Shown here in pieces: positions 1 through 6,584 of a stretch of 16,159 nucleotides of DNA (position 1 is the first letter of the stretch; every line of letters begins with the position of its first letter). This DNA comes from Erythrobacter sp. (GTDB taxonomy: Bacteria; Pseudomonadota; Alphaproteobacteria; Sphingomonadales; Sphingomonadaceae), in NCBI GenBank assembly GCA_030731635.1, contig JANQTR010000122.1:1-16159 (forward strand), given 5' to 3'. A program made the position numbers and the translations under genes. The notes under the pieces were generated by a model. The model was not told where the DNA came from and searched no databases. It was given only the letters and a program-made list of their open reading frames with translations.

Positions 1-2
1 TC

Positions 3-587
3 ACGCTGACCGGGCCTGATGGATCGCGGCGCTTGCTTGCTCTGCGCGACAGCCGTTCGTCCTACACCCGCGACAATTTAATGGAGCTTGCCGGTGTCGG
101 CGCAGAGCCGGTACCGCTGGCGCAATGGCCCGGCGCGCGCTGTTCCAGCGCCTTTTGCACGGTGACCATCTCGCGAGGTGGGCGTGACTGGACGGTGCTG
201 CTGGGGCGGGCACGCACTCAGGTGGCGGAACGGGCGCTGGCTGCGGCCTGCGCCAAATCAGATATCGTTATTTCTGAAAGGTTTCTGCCGCGATCCTGCC
301 GCCCGCTCTGGCTCAAGGCGGATCGGCGGATGCTGGAGCGTAGCGGCGGGATTTCGATCAACCTCGCTGATCAGCGCATCACCACTGTCGCCGATCAGCA
401 GGGAACGCATGGCTGGTGGAAAGGTGCGCTATCGGAAACGGACCGGGCATGGCCGAACCGCGATCAAACCCGAAGCCAAGCGGGACCTAGGGCCGAGCAA
501 GACGGGTCTGGCGGGCACCTGGATCGACCTGGAGGGTATCAAGACGGGCCTAGACCACCCCTAAATCCTGCCGCTGGCGCACCATAA
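3..587 (+). CDS. ComEC/Rec2-family DNA uptake protein, C-terminal fragment
   Basis: The frame is open from the first base of the window to TAA at 585-587, so this is the last 194 residues of a larger protein whose start lies upstream. The visible part resembles the C-terminal, metallo-beta-lactamase-like end of sphingomonad ComEC/Rec2 proteins: a segment reading CTVTISRGGRDW, then ACAKSDIVISERFLP and WLKADRRML. ComEC proteins form the inner-membrane channel for single-stranded DNA during natural transformation; none of the membrane core is visible here. The last 50 or so residues are polar, Gly/Pro/Arg-rich and look like an unconserved tail. It converges on lexA with 112 bases between the stops. 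The family call rests on resemblance of a poorly conserved region, so it is moderately secure. Confidence 0.65.
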   Translation, partial: TLTGPDGSRRLLALRDSRSSYTRDNLMELAGVGAEPVPLAQWPGARCSSAFCTVTISRGGRDWTVLLGRARTQVAERALAAACAKSDIVISERFLPRSCRPLWLKADRRMLERSGGISINLADQRITTVADQQGTHGWWKGALSETDRAWPNRDQTRSQAGPRAEQDGSGGHLDRPGGYQDGPRPPLNPAAGAP

Positions 588-602
588 ATTTGGCATATCG
601 CT

Positions 603-689
603 GAAATAAAAGTAAAATCAGGCCGGAGCCAATGTTTCACGCAGGTTTGAAACTCTTTTTGCCTGCGAAAAACCTGAAACTCCGGCCTG
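603..689 (-). terminator. Compound hairpin terminator of lexA, possibly bidirectional
   Basis: Three nested stems lie between the convergent stops of the ComEC gene and lexA. The outer stem is 619-627 with 681-689 (CAGGCCGGA/TCCGGCCTG), the middle 634-639 with 675-680 (GTTTCA/TGAAAC), and the inner 640-645 with 662-667 (CGCAGG/CCTGCG). On the minus strand the outer stem is followed directly by a T-rich run (GATTTTACTTTTATTT), which fits intrinsic termination of lexA. On the plus strand no T-run follows the stem, so use by the ComEC transcript is uncertain. Confidence 0.6.
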
Positions 690-699
690 TGATCACCGA

Positions 700-1386
700 T
701 TAGTGGTAGCGCCGCAGCAAGCCTGCCAGCTTGCCCTGCACTTCAACCTCGTCCGGACGGTAGAACTGCGGATCATAGGCCCCATTGGCCGGATCGAGCC
801 GCACCTTGCCGCCTTCCTTGTGCAGATATTTCAGCGTCGCTTCTTCGCCGCGCACCAGTGCCACGACAATTTCGCCGTCGCGCGCGGTGTTGGTGCGGCG
901 GACCAACGCGAAATCGCCATCGAAAATGCCGGCTTCGATCATCGAATCGCCCGAGACTTCGAGCGCGTAGTGCTCACCCGGGCCGAGCAAGGCAGCGGGC
1001 ACCGGCAGGGTCGATTGCCCTTCAAACGCCTCAATCGGGGCGCCTGCCGCGATGCGTCCGTGAAGCGGCAGATCGATCACATCATTGGCCGCCCGCGGCG
1101 TGGCCACTTGCGAAGCAGCAGGCGACGGCATCGCCACCACCGTGCCGCCCAAGCTGCGCGCAGGGGTAGTATCGCCGGGCTGGCGGATCACTTCGAGTGC
1201 GCGTGCGCGGTTGGGTAGGCGGCGCAGAAACCCGCGTTCTTCCAATGCGGAAATGAGCCGGTGCACCCCCGACTTGCTCTTGAGATCGAGCGCTTCCTTC
1301 ATTTCTTCAAAACTCGGCGAGATCCCGGTTTCTTCCAGCCGCTGCTGAATAAAACGGATCAACTCGTGCTGTTTGGCGGTCAGCAT
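700..1386 (-). CDS. lexA: LexA repressor, SOS-response regulator with self-cleaving protease domain
   Basis: LexA represses DNA-damage genes and cleaves itself when RecA filaments form. The 228-residue product has the N-terminal winged helix-turn-helix (about residues 1-65, beginning MLTAKQHELIRFI), a variable linker of about 45 residues, and an S24 peptidase domain. The cleavage site is Ala114-Gly115 (RIAAGAP). The catalytic pair is Ser148 (VSGDSM) and Lys186 (EATLKYL). The ATG at 1386 is preceded by GGGAG nine bases upstream. The long linker is usual for alphaproteobacterial LexA. An SOS box in the promoter about 140 bases upstream shows autoregulation. It lies 205 bases beyond moeA on the same strand, so some readthrough from the trp/mo block is possible. 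Confidence 0.97.
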   Translation of the reverse strand: MLTAKQHELIRFIQQRLEETGISPSFEEMKEALDLKSKSGVHRLISALEERGFLRRLPNRARALEVIRQPGDTTPARSLGGTVVAMPSPAASQVATPRAANDVIDLPLHGRIAAGAPIEAFEGQSTLPVPAALLGPGEHYALEVSGDSMIEAGIFDGDFALVRRTNTARDGEIVVALVRGEEATLKYLHKEGGKVRLDPANGAYDPQFYRPDEVEVQGKLAGLLRRYH

Positions 1387-1454
1387 TGATCAAAACTCCC
1401 ATGGTCGCATTGACGACCCGCGCAAACGGCGGTTCGCGCCAGTCCCTTTTTCGT

Positions 1455-1501
1455 GTGTCGAGAGGCACTGTCCCATGTGGGTGAGAGTGCTTTGCCGACA
1501 C
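1455..1501 (-). other. Three-tier hairpin in the lexA leader
   Basis: Between the lexA promoter and its start codon the DNA folds into stacked stems: 1455-1460 with 1496-1501 (GTGTCG/CGACAC), 1463-1469 with 1486-1492 (AGGCACT/AGTGCTT, one G-U), and 1472-1474 with 1479-1481 (CCC/GGG). Small internal loops separate them. No T-run follows on the minus strand, so it is not an intrinsic terminator for moeA. It may shape the lexA 5' UTR; its role is unknown. Confidence 0.4.
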
Positions 1502-1521
1502 TTGCCGCCCGCCTTTATGGT

Positions 1522-1564
1522 GAACGAACAAGGAACAATTAGGCAACCCCAAATGCCAAGTCAA
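1522..1564 (-). promoter_or_regulatory. lexA promoter with SOS box (LexA operator)
   Basis: GAAC (1522-1525), seven bases, GAAC (1533-1536) is an exact match to the direct-repeat SOS box known from alphaproteobacteria (GTTC-N7-GTTC read on the minus strand). Just upstream on the minus strand is a -35 candidate TTGACT (1559-1564) and, after 17 bases, a weak -10 candidate TAATTG (1536-1541). The operator therefore overlaps the -10 and predicted start point, the expected arrangement for LexA autorepression. The operator is secure; the -10 assignment is tentative. Confidence 0.8.
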
Positions 1565-1591
1565 GCGACGCCTAAACCAAACCCCAGGATT

Positions 1592-2785
1592 TCAGCCATT
1601 TTGGAGCGGAAACACCGTCACTGCCGCGCCGACCGGCAGGGCCGGGGCGTGGGCAGGGCGATCAATCAGGCAATCGGCCAGTGCCAAGGCGGATAGCGCG
1701 CTGGAATCCTGCGATCCGGCGCAGCGAACCGCGCCGCCTTCGCGCACCGCGCGCAGGAATTCCCGGCGGCGGCCAATAGCGGGCAGAGCCTCGCCGGTGA
1801 TCACAGTCTCGCTGCGAGGAAGCGGGGCGGCTGCACCCATCGCCGCGCGCACCAGCGGCAGGGCAAACAGGAAGGCGGTGACAAAGCTCGACACCGGGTT
1901 GCCAGGCAGGCCAAGGATCACCTGCGATCCCCCGGCATTTGGGCGCGTCGCCACCAACAGCGGCTTGCCCGGCTTGATCGCGACTTTCCAGAAGGCAATA
2001 TCCGCGCCCCATGCAGCCAATGCAGGCTTGATCAGGTCATGATCACCGACCGATGCGCCGCCGGATGTGATCAGGATATCGGCGCTTTCCGCCTGCGCCA
2101 ACGCCGCGGCGAGCGCCGCGTGATCATCGGGCACGGGGCCGATCCGCGCCACTTCGCACCCCAGCGGCGCCAGCATCGCAGCAATCATCGCAGCGTTGCT
2201 GGCAGGCACCTGATGCGGCGCGCAATGGGCGGGATCGGGGGCGAGTTCATCGCCGCTGTCCATCACCGCCACCCGCACGCGCCGCGCCGTCGTCACCCGC
2301 CGATGCCCGGCTGCCAGCGCTAGAGCGATGCGCCCCGGTGTCATGGGTGTGCCGCGGGTCAGCAGCACATCGCCTGCGCCAAAATCAAACCCGCGCGAAC
2401 GGATGTGGCGGCCGGGCGGAGGGGCGTCAGCAGTGGTGACCTGCCCTTCAGCGACTGCGGCATCTTCTTGCAGCAGCACGCGGTCAGCGCCGGCGGGAAC
2501 GACCGCGCCGGTTGAAATGCGCACGCATTGATTTGCCGCCAACGCGCCCGCAAACGGCACGCCTGCCCGGCTTTCGCCCACCATTGCCCACGGCCCGGCG
2601 CCCGGTGCCAGCGCATAGCCATCCATCGCGGACAGATCAGCGGCGGGCTGCGTGCGGGCGGCAAGGATATCTTCGGCAAGATAGCGGCCCTGTGCCGCCT
2701 CGGTCGCGATGGCTTCAGGCGGGAGCCGCGGGGCGAGGGCCAGCAGCCGGGCCTGCGCATCTTCGAGGCCGAGCAGCTCGCTCAA
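1592..2785 (-). CDS. moeA: Molybdopterin molybdenumtransferase MoeA
   Basis: MoeA inserts molybdate into adenylylated molybdopterin, the last common step of molybdenum-cofactor synthesis, in the cytoplasm. The 397-residue product is of normal length and carries SAMDGYAL (about 52-59), STGAVVPAGAD (91-101), the MoCF-domain loop SGGASVGDHD (241-250), KPGKP (271-275) and GLPGNPVSS (292-300). The start is a TTG whose last two bases overlap the moaC stop in a TTGA junction. This start keeps the expected N-terminal helix (SELLGLEDAQARLLALAP), and no ATG lies nearby. moaC-moeA coupling supports a molybdenum-cofactor role. It is the last gene of the long minus-strand block; I saw no intrinsic terminator behind it. 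Confidence 0.94.
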   Translation of the reverse strand: MSELLGLEDAQARLLALAPRLPPEAIATEAAQGRYLAEDILAARTQPAADLSAMDGYALAPGAGPWAMVGESRAGVPFAGALAANQCVRISTGAVVPAGADRVLLQEDAAVAEGQVTTADAPPPGRHIRSRGFDFGAGDVLLTRGTPMTPGRIALALAAGHRRVTTARRVRVAVMDSGDELAPDPAHCAPHQVPASNAAMIAAMLAPLGCEVARIGPVPDDHAALAAALAQAESADILITSGGASVGDHDLIKPALAAWGADIAFWKVAIKPGKPLLVATRPNAGGSQVILGLPGNPVSSFVTAFLFALPLVRAAMGAAAPLPRSETVITGEALPAIGRRREFLRAVREGGAVRCAGSQDSSALSALALADCLIDRPAHAPALPVGAAVTVFPLQNG

Positions 2786-3255
2786 AGCGGGGCCTTCCAG
2801 TCACCCGATTTGCCGCCTGTCTTGGCGATCAGGCGCACTTCGCTGATCACCATGCCTTTATCGATTGCCTTGGCCATGTCGTAGATGGTGAGCAGCGCGA
2901 CGCTGACCGCGACCATCGCTTCCATCTCCACCCCGGTACGCCCGGTCAGCGAGGCGGTTGCCGTCGCGCGGATGGCGTTTTTTTGGTATTCGAAATCGAT
3001 ACTGACTGCTTCCAGCCCGAGTGGGTGGCACAGCGGAATCAGATCGCCCGTGCGTTTGGCCGCCATGATCCCGGCGATGCGGGCGGTGCCCAGCACATCG
3101 CCCTTTGGGGCGTTGCCCTCGCGGATCGCGGCGAGTGCTTCGGAGGTCATTGTGACGCGCCCGGAGGCAACCGCGCGTCGGGCGGTGGCGGGCTTGCCGC
3201 CGACATCGACCATATGTGCAGCGCCGTCGCTGTCGAGATGGGTCAGCTTGCTCAT
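2782..3255 (-). CDS. moaC: Cyclic pyranopterin monophosphate synthase MoaC
   Basis: MoaC works with MoaA in the first step of molybdenum-cofactor synthesis, turning 3',8-cyclo-7,8-dihydro-GTP into cyclic pyranopterin monophosphate. The 157-residue product is full length. It shows KRTGDLIPLCHPL (68-79, with His77), GVEMEAM (108-114) and YDMAKAIDKGM (125-135, holding the family's Asp126 and Lys129), plus Lys51. The ATG at 3255 overlaps the trpC stop as ATGA and its own stop overlaps the moeA start, so translation is probably coupled on both sides. moaA is not in the window. Confidence 0.96.
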   Translation of the reverse strand: MSKLTHLDSDGAAHMVDVGGKPATARRAVASGRVTMTSEALAAIREGNAPKGDVLGTARIAGIMAAKRTGDLIPLCHPLGLEAVSIDFEYQKNAIRATATASLTGRTGVEMEAMVAVSVALLTIYDMAKAIDKGMVISEVRLIAKTGGKSGDWKAPL

Positions 3256-4058
3256 GCGCGCGCTTGTGGCCCGAGCAGGGCTGCTGTGGCACTCGCAATA
3301 TCATCAGCCCGCATCAGGCTTTCCCCGACAAGGAAGGTGCGCACGCCGGCGGCTTCCAGCCGGACGAGGTCGGCGGGGGTGTTGATCCCGCTTTCGCCCA
3401 CGATCAGCGTGCCGGGCGGCATCAACGGCGCGAGCCGCTCGGTCACCGCCAACGATGTGGTGAAGGTTTTAAGGTCGCGGTTGTTGACCCCGATCAGCCG
3501 CGAGCGGAGCACGCGCGCGGCGCGTTCCAGCTCAGCCTCGTCATGGACTTCGACCAGCACGTCCATGCCGTGTTCGGCGGCGCCGGCTTCGATTTCGGCC
3601 ATGGCTGTGTCATCCAGCGCCGCGACGATGATCAGGATCGCATCGGCCCCGATGCTGCGCGCTTCGAGGCATTGCCACGGATCGACCATAAAATCCTTGC
3701 GCAGCACCGGCAGGTCGCAGGCGGCGCGGGCGGCGATCAGGTAATCTTCGTGCCCCTGAAAATAGGGTGCATCGGTCAGTACGGAAAGGCAGGCCGCACC
3801 GCCCGCCTGATAGGCGGCGGCGTGATCGGCCGGGCGGAAATCGGCGCGGATCAGGCCTTTGGAGGGGCTGGCTTTCTTGACCTCGGCGATCAGCGCGTAA
3901 CCGGTGGCAGCGCGCTGGCGCAGCGCGGCCTCGAACCCGCGCGGCGGGGTCTGGATACCGGCAAGTTCAGCCAAGGTGCCAGCGGTGGCCGCCTGCTTTC
4001 GCGCTGCAACTTCGAGCCGTTTGGCGGCGCAGATTTCTTCGAGCTTGTTCATGTCCAT
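3252..4058 (-). CDS. trpC: Indole-3-glycerol phosphate synthase TrpC
   Basis: TrpC closes the indole ring, converting carboxyphenylamino-deoxyribulose phosphate to indole-3-glycerol phosphate. The 268-residue product is a single TIM barrel without a fused TrpF domain. It has IAEVKKASPSKG (57-68, Glu59 and neighbouring lysines), VLRKDFMVDP (118-127, Lys121), LIGVNNRDLKTF (188-199) and IVGESGI (219-225). I chose the ATG at 4058; an ATG two codons later (4052) is equally good. The frame stays open upstream to 4163, but those 35 residues are a translation of the palindromic repeat at 4063-4125 and do not look like TrpC. It overlaps moaC by four bases and lies 83 bases after trpD. Confidence 0.95.
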   Translation of the reverse strand: MDMNKLEEICAAKRLEVAARKQAATAGTLAELAGIQTPPRGFEAALRQRAATGYALIAEVKKASPSKGLIRADFRPADHAAAYQAGGAACLSVLTDAPYFQGHEDYLIAARAACDLPVLRKDFMVDPWQCLEARSIGADAILIIVAALDDTAMAEIEAGAAEHGMDVLVEVHDEAELERAARVLRSRLIGVNNRDLKTFTTSLAVTERLAPLMPPGTLIVGESGINTPADLVRLEAAGVRTFLVGESLMRADDIASATAALLGPQARA

Positions 4059-4062
4059 ATCC

Positions 4063-4134
4063 CGCTCATCCTGAGCCTTTCGAAGGATCCCGTGCCAGCG
4101 TGCTTTGACAAGCTCAGCACGAGCGATCCTTTCG
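4063..4134. repeat. Imperfect palindromic intergenic repeat (REP-like) between trpD and trpC
   Basis: Two inverted arms, 4063-4086 and 4101-4125, share CGCTC-T-CTGAGC-T-TC-AAG when one arm is reverse-complemented (arm tips CGCTCATCCTGAGC and CGCTCGTGCTGAGC), with a short centre between them. The unit fills almost the whole 83-base trpD-trpC gap. From memory, very similar palindromes containing CTGAGC-TTGTCGAAG recur between genes in many sphingomonad genomes; copy number here cannot be judged from one window. Its RNA would form a stable stem-loop inside the trp mRNA. Confidence 0.7.
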
Positions 4135-4141
4135 CTTCGAT

Positions 4142-5134
4142 CTACACCGCCAACGCAATCCATTTTGCGAGCAGCGCCTGCGCGCGGCCCGAATCCAATG
4201 CATCGGCGGCCATCGCTGCCCGCTCGCGCCAGCCTGCGCCGCGCTCTGCCACCAGCAGCGCGCCTGCTGCATTGAACAGCACCGCGTCGCGGTAAGGGCC
4301 GGGCGCGCCCATCAGGAGGGCTTTGAGGGCAGCGGCGTTGTGTTTCGCATCATCACCCCGGATCGCCTCAACCGGGGCGTTGGGCAGGCCCGCTGCACTC
4401 GCATCGACCCGTGCCATGGTGAAAGCGTTGCCGGTCACCACTGCTACCTCGTTCCCGCCTGCCAGGCTGAGCTCGTCGAGCCCTTCATCGCCCGATACGA
4501 TGAGTGAACGCCCGGTGCCCAGCCGCGCCAGCGCGCCAGCATAGATCGGCACATAGGCAGGGCGGGCAATCCCGATCAACTGGCTGGCAACCTTCGCCGG
4601 GTTCGACAGCGGTCCCATCAGGTTGAAGATCGTGCGTTGGCCGATTTTCAGGCGGATGGGTTGGATCCGCGCCATCGCCGGGTGGTGGTTTTTGGCGAAC
4701 AGGAAACAGATGCCGATTTCGGCGAGGGTCTTTTCGGCGGTGCGCCCGGCGGCGTCCATGTCGAGACCCAATGCTTCGAGCGTATCGGCCGCGCCTGCCT
4801 TGGAAGATGCCGCGCGGTTGCCGTGCTTGGCGACGGGGACGCCGCAGGCGGCAACCACCAGGCTGACAGCGGTGGAGACGTTGAGCGTGTGGTGCCCGTC
4901 GCCGCCCGTGCCGCAGACGTCGATCGCGCCATCGGGGGCATCAATCGGAATCAGCCGCGCCCGCAAAGCCCGCGCTGCGCCAGCGATTTCGTCGGCGGTC
5001 TCGCCGCGCGCTGAAAGGGCGATGAGAAAGGCCTCGATTGCGGCCTCTGATGGCCCGCCGTCCAGCAACAGGCCGAAGGCTGCCTCGGCTTCAGCCTCGC
5101 TCAGCGGCGCGGTGACATCGGGGAGCAGGCTCAT
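4142..5134 (-). CDS. trpD: Anthranilate phosphoribosyltransferase TrpD
   Basis: TrpD joins anthranilate to PRPP, the second tryptophan-pathway step. The 330-residue product has the PRPP-binding DVCGTGGDG (72-80), the NVST loop (85-88), KHGNRAASSKAG (103-114), FLFAKNHHPAM and the family signature RTIFNLMGPLSNPA. The ATG at 5134 overlaps the trpG stop (ATGA); the longer frame to 5173 would run back into trpG and is rejected. There is no fusion to the glutamine amidotransferase, unlike the enterobacterial TrpGD. The stop is TAG. Confidence 0.97.
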   Translation of the reverse strand: MSLLPDVTAPLSEAEAEAAFGLLLDGGPSEAAIEAFLIALSARGETADEIAGAARALRARLIPIDAPDGAIDVCGTGGDGHHTLNVSTAVSLVVAACGVPVAKHGNRAASSKAGAADTLEALGLDMDAAGRTAEKTLAEIGICFLFAKNHHPAMARIQPIRLKIGQRTIFNLMGPLSNPAKVASQLIGIARPAYVPIYAGALARLGTGRSLIVSGDEGLDELSLAGGNEVAVVTGNAFTMARVDASAAGLPNAPVEAIRGDDAKHNAAALKALLMGAPGPYRDAVLFNAAGALLVAERGAGWRERAAMAADALDSGRAQALLAKWIALAV

Positions 5135-5742
5135 GCGCGCAACCGCTCCGGCATCACCGGCTCTAACCCGCACAGGCGCACGAAATTGGCGAGCAGCGCG
5201 TGGCCATGCTCGGTCGCGATACTTTCGGGGTGGAACTGCACTGAATGGATCGGCAGGCTTTCGTGGCGGAAGCCCATGACCGAGGGGTGATCCGATCCCG
5301 GCGTTGCCGCATGGGCATTGGCGATCAGCGCAGGCGGCACGTCGACCACCTCAAGGCTGTGATAGCGCGTGGCGATGAACGGGGAGGGCAGGCCCGCGAA
5401 CACGCCGCTGCCGTCATGCGTCACAGGTGAGGTCTTGCCATGCATCAACCCGCCACGCTGCACGCGCCCGCCAAAGTGCTGACCAATCGCCTGATGGCCC
5501 AGGCACACGCCCATCAACGGCTTGCCCGCATCGGCGCAGGCCGCGACCAGTTCGAGGCTGATCCCGGCATCATCGGGCGTGCAGGGGCCGGGTGAGATCA
5601 GAAACCCGGCAGCATTGGTGCGCAGCGCGTCAGCCGCGGTCAACGCATCATTGCGCTCCACGCGCACTTCGGCCCCCAGTTCCATCAGGTAGTGGACGAG
5701 GTTGAAGGTGAAGCTGTCGTAATTGTCGATGACGAGGATCAC
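5131..5742 (-). CDS. trpG: Anthranilate synthase glutamine amidotransferase subunit TrpG
   Basis: TrpG releases ammonia from glutamine and passes it to TrpE. The 203-residue class I amidotransferase opens MILVIDNYDSFTFNLVHYL and has the catalytic triad Cys80 (MGVCLGHQAIG), His171 and Glu173 (VQFHPESI), plus LISPGPCTPDDAG. The start is GTG at 5742, overlapping the upstream lipoprotein stop as GTGA and preceded by AAGGAG about nine bases upstream. The longer reading frame to 5823 lies inside the upstream gene. In many bacteria the same subunit also serves aminodeoxychorismate synthase (PabA role); sequence alone does not settle this. Confidence 0.96.
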   Translation of the reverse strand: MILVIDNYDSFTFNLVHYLMELGAEVRVERNDALTAADALRTNAAGFLISPGPCTPDDAGISLELVAACADAGKPLMGVCLGHQAIGQHFGGRVQRGGLMHGKTSPVTHDGSGVFAGLPSPFIATRYHSLEVVDVPPALIANAHAATPGSDHPSVMGFRHESLPIHSVQFHPESIATEHGHALLANFVRLCGLEPVMPERLRA

Positions 5743-6584
5743 TGGACAGCTCCTTCGCGCTTGCTGACGACGATGATTGGCCCCACGCGGCCGCCATCCG
5801 TCCGCCCCGTGCCCGGATCCCACAGCGATGACACCGCGCCATCAAGGTAGAGCGCATTGGTGACCTTTACCTCATCGCGGAAATAGCGGGCCAATTGTCC
5901 GAAGCTGATCGGCGCGCCGGAAATCACGAAATGTGCCTTGCCGCTCGCATCCACACCCACGCCGTTGCGGATCGCTTTGGAAGGGCCATTATCCTGAATT
6001 TCCGGGTGCAATTTGCCATCCACCACCATCAACGGCCCCGATTGCGTGCCGAATTGCGGGCGATCCTTCACCGTGTTGAAAAAGGTGTTGCTGCCCAGCA
6101 CCTGCCACTTGCTGCCGGTGCCAAAAAACACGCCGTTGGGCTTCAGATAGAAATTGCCCGTGCCATTGCCGCGATCAAGTTCAGCCAGACGTTCGCCATT
6201 CTCGACGTAGTAGCCAATTGCTTTGAGATCATCGCCATACATCCCGCCATTCATGGCAAAGGCGATCGTGCTGGCATCAACAGTGGCCGCAAAGGCGCTA
6301 AGCGAACCGAACGGTTGCCCACCCTTGGGCGCATTGGCCGTGGCAATGCGGTGCTTGGCCGGATCGGCGATGCAATCGGTCAGCGGCACGTCTTCAAACA
6401 CCACCACCTGGCAATCGGATGGCACAGTGGCCAAGGTCGCAGTGGGCGAAGGAGAGGGCGCGGCTTCCTCAGGCGGGGTCGATCCGTCGAGCATGGTGCG
6501 CACCACCGGCTCACCCGCAGGTTGTTCCGTGCAGGCGGTGAGTGCCAGCGCAAGGCCCGCTGTCAGAGCAAGTAAGCGCATCAT
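5739..6584 (-). CDS. Phosphodiester glycosidase-family (NAGPA/DUF2233) lipoprotein inside the trp operon
   Basis: The 281-residue product starts with a lipoprotein signal (MMRLLALTAG... ending LTAC, lipobox Cys18), followed by a Pro/Ser/Thr-rich linker (about 23-55). The rest matches the phosphodiester glycosidase (NAGPA, DUF2233) domain. Signature stretches are FAMNGGMYGDD (109-119), NFYLKPNGVFF (144-154), FGTQSGPLMVVDG (178-190), RNGVGVDASGKAHF (206-219) and NALYLDGAVSSLW (243-255). In animals the domain uncovers mannose-6-phosphate by removing GlcNAc; the bacterial substrate is generally unknown and may be an envelope polymer or glycolipid. Two cysteines (58, 71) could form a disulfide. 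It overlaps trpE (ATGA) and trpG (GTGA). Nothing in it suggests a tryptophan-pathway role. Confidence 0.88.
   Translation of the reverse strand: MMRLLALTAGLALALTACTEQPAGEPVVRTMLDGSTPPEEAAPSPSPTATLATVPSDCQVVVFEDVPLTDCIADPAKHRIATANAPKGGQPFGSLSAFAATVDASTIAFAMNGGMYGDDLKAIGYYVENGERLAELDRGNGTGNFYLKPNGVFFGTGSKWQVLGSNTFFNTVKDRPQFGTQSGPLMVVDGKLHPEIQDNGPSKAIRNGVGVDASGKAHFVISGAPISFGQLARYFRDEVKVTNALYLDGAVSSLWDPGTGRTDGGRVGPIIVVSKREGAVQ

Noticed and set aside
33..587. A complete 184-residue gene starting at TTG 33
   Set aside because: The frame is open upstream to the window edge and the sequence resembles the end of a ComEC protein, so it is a partial gene.
4059..4163. 35-residue N-terminal extension of TrpC in the open frame
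   Set aside because: It is a translation of the palindromic repeat, has no TrpC similarity, and a good start lies at 4058/4052.
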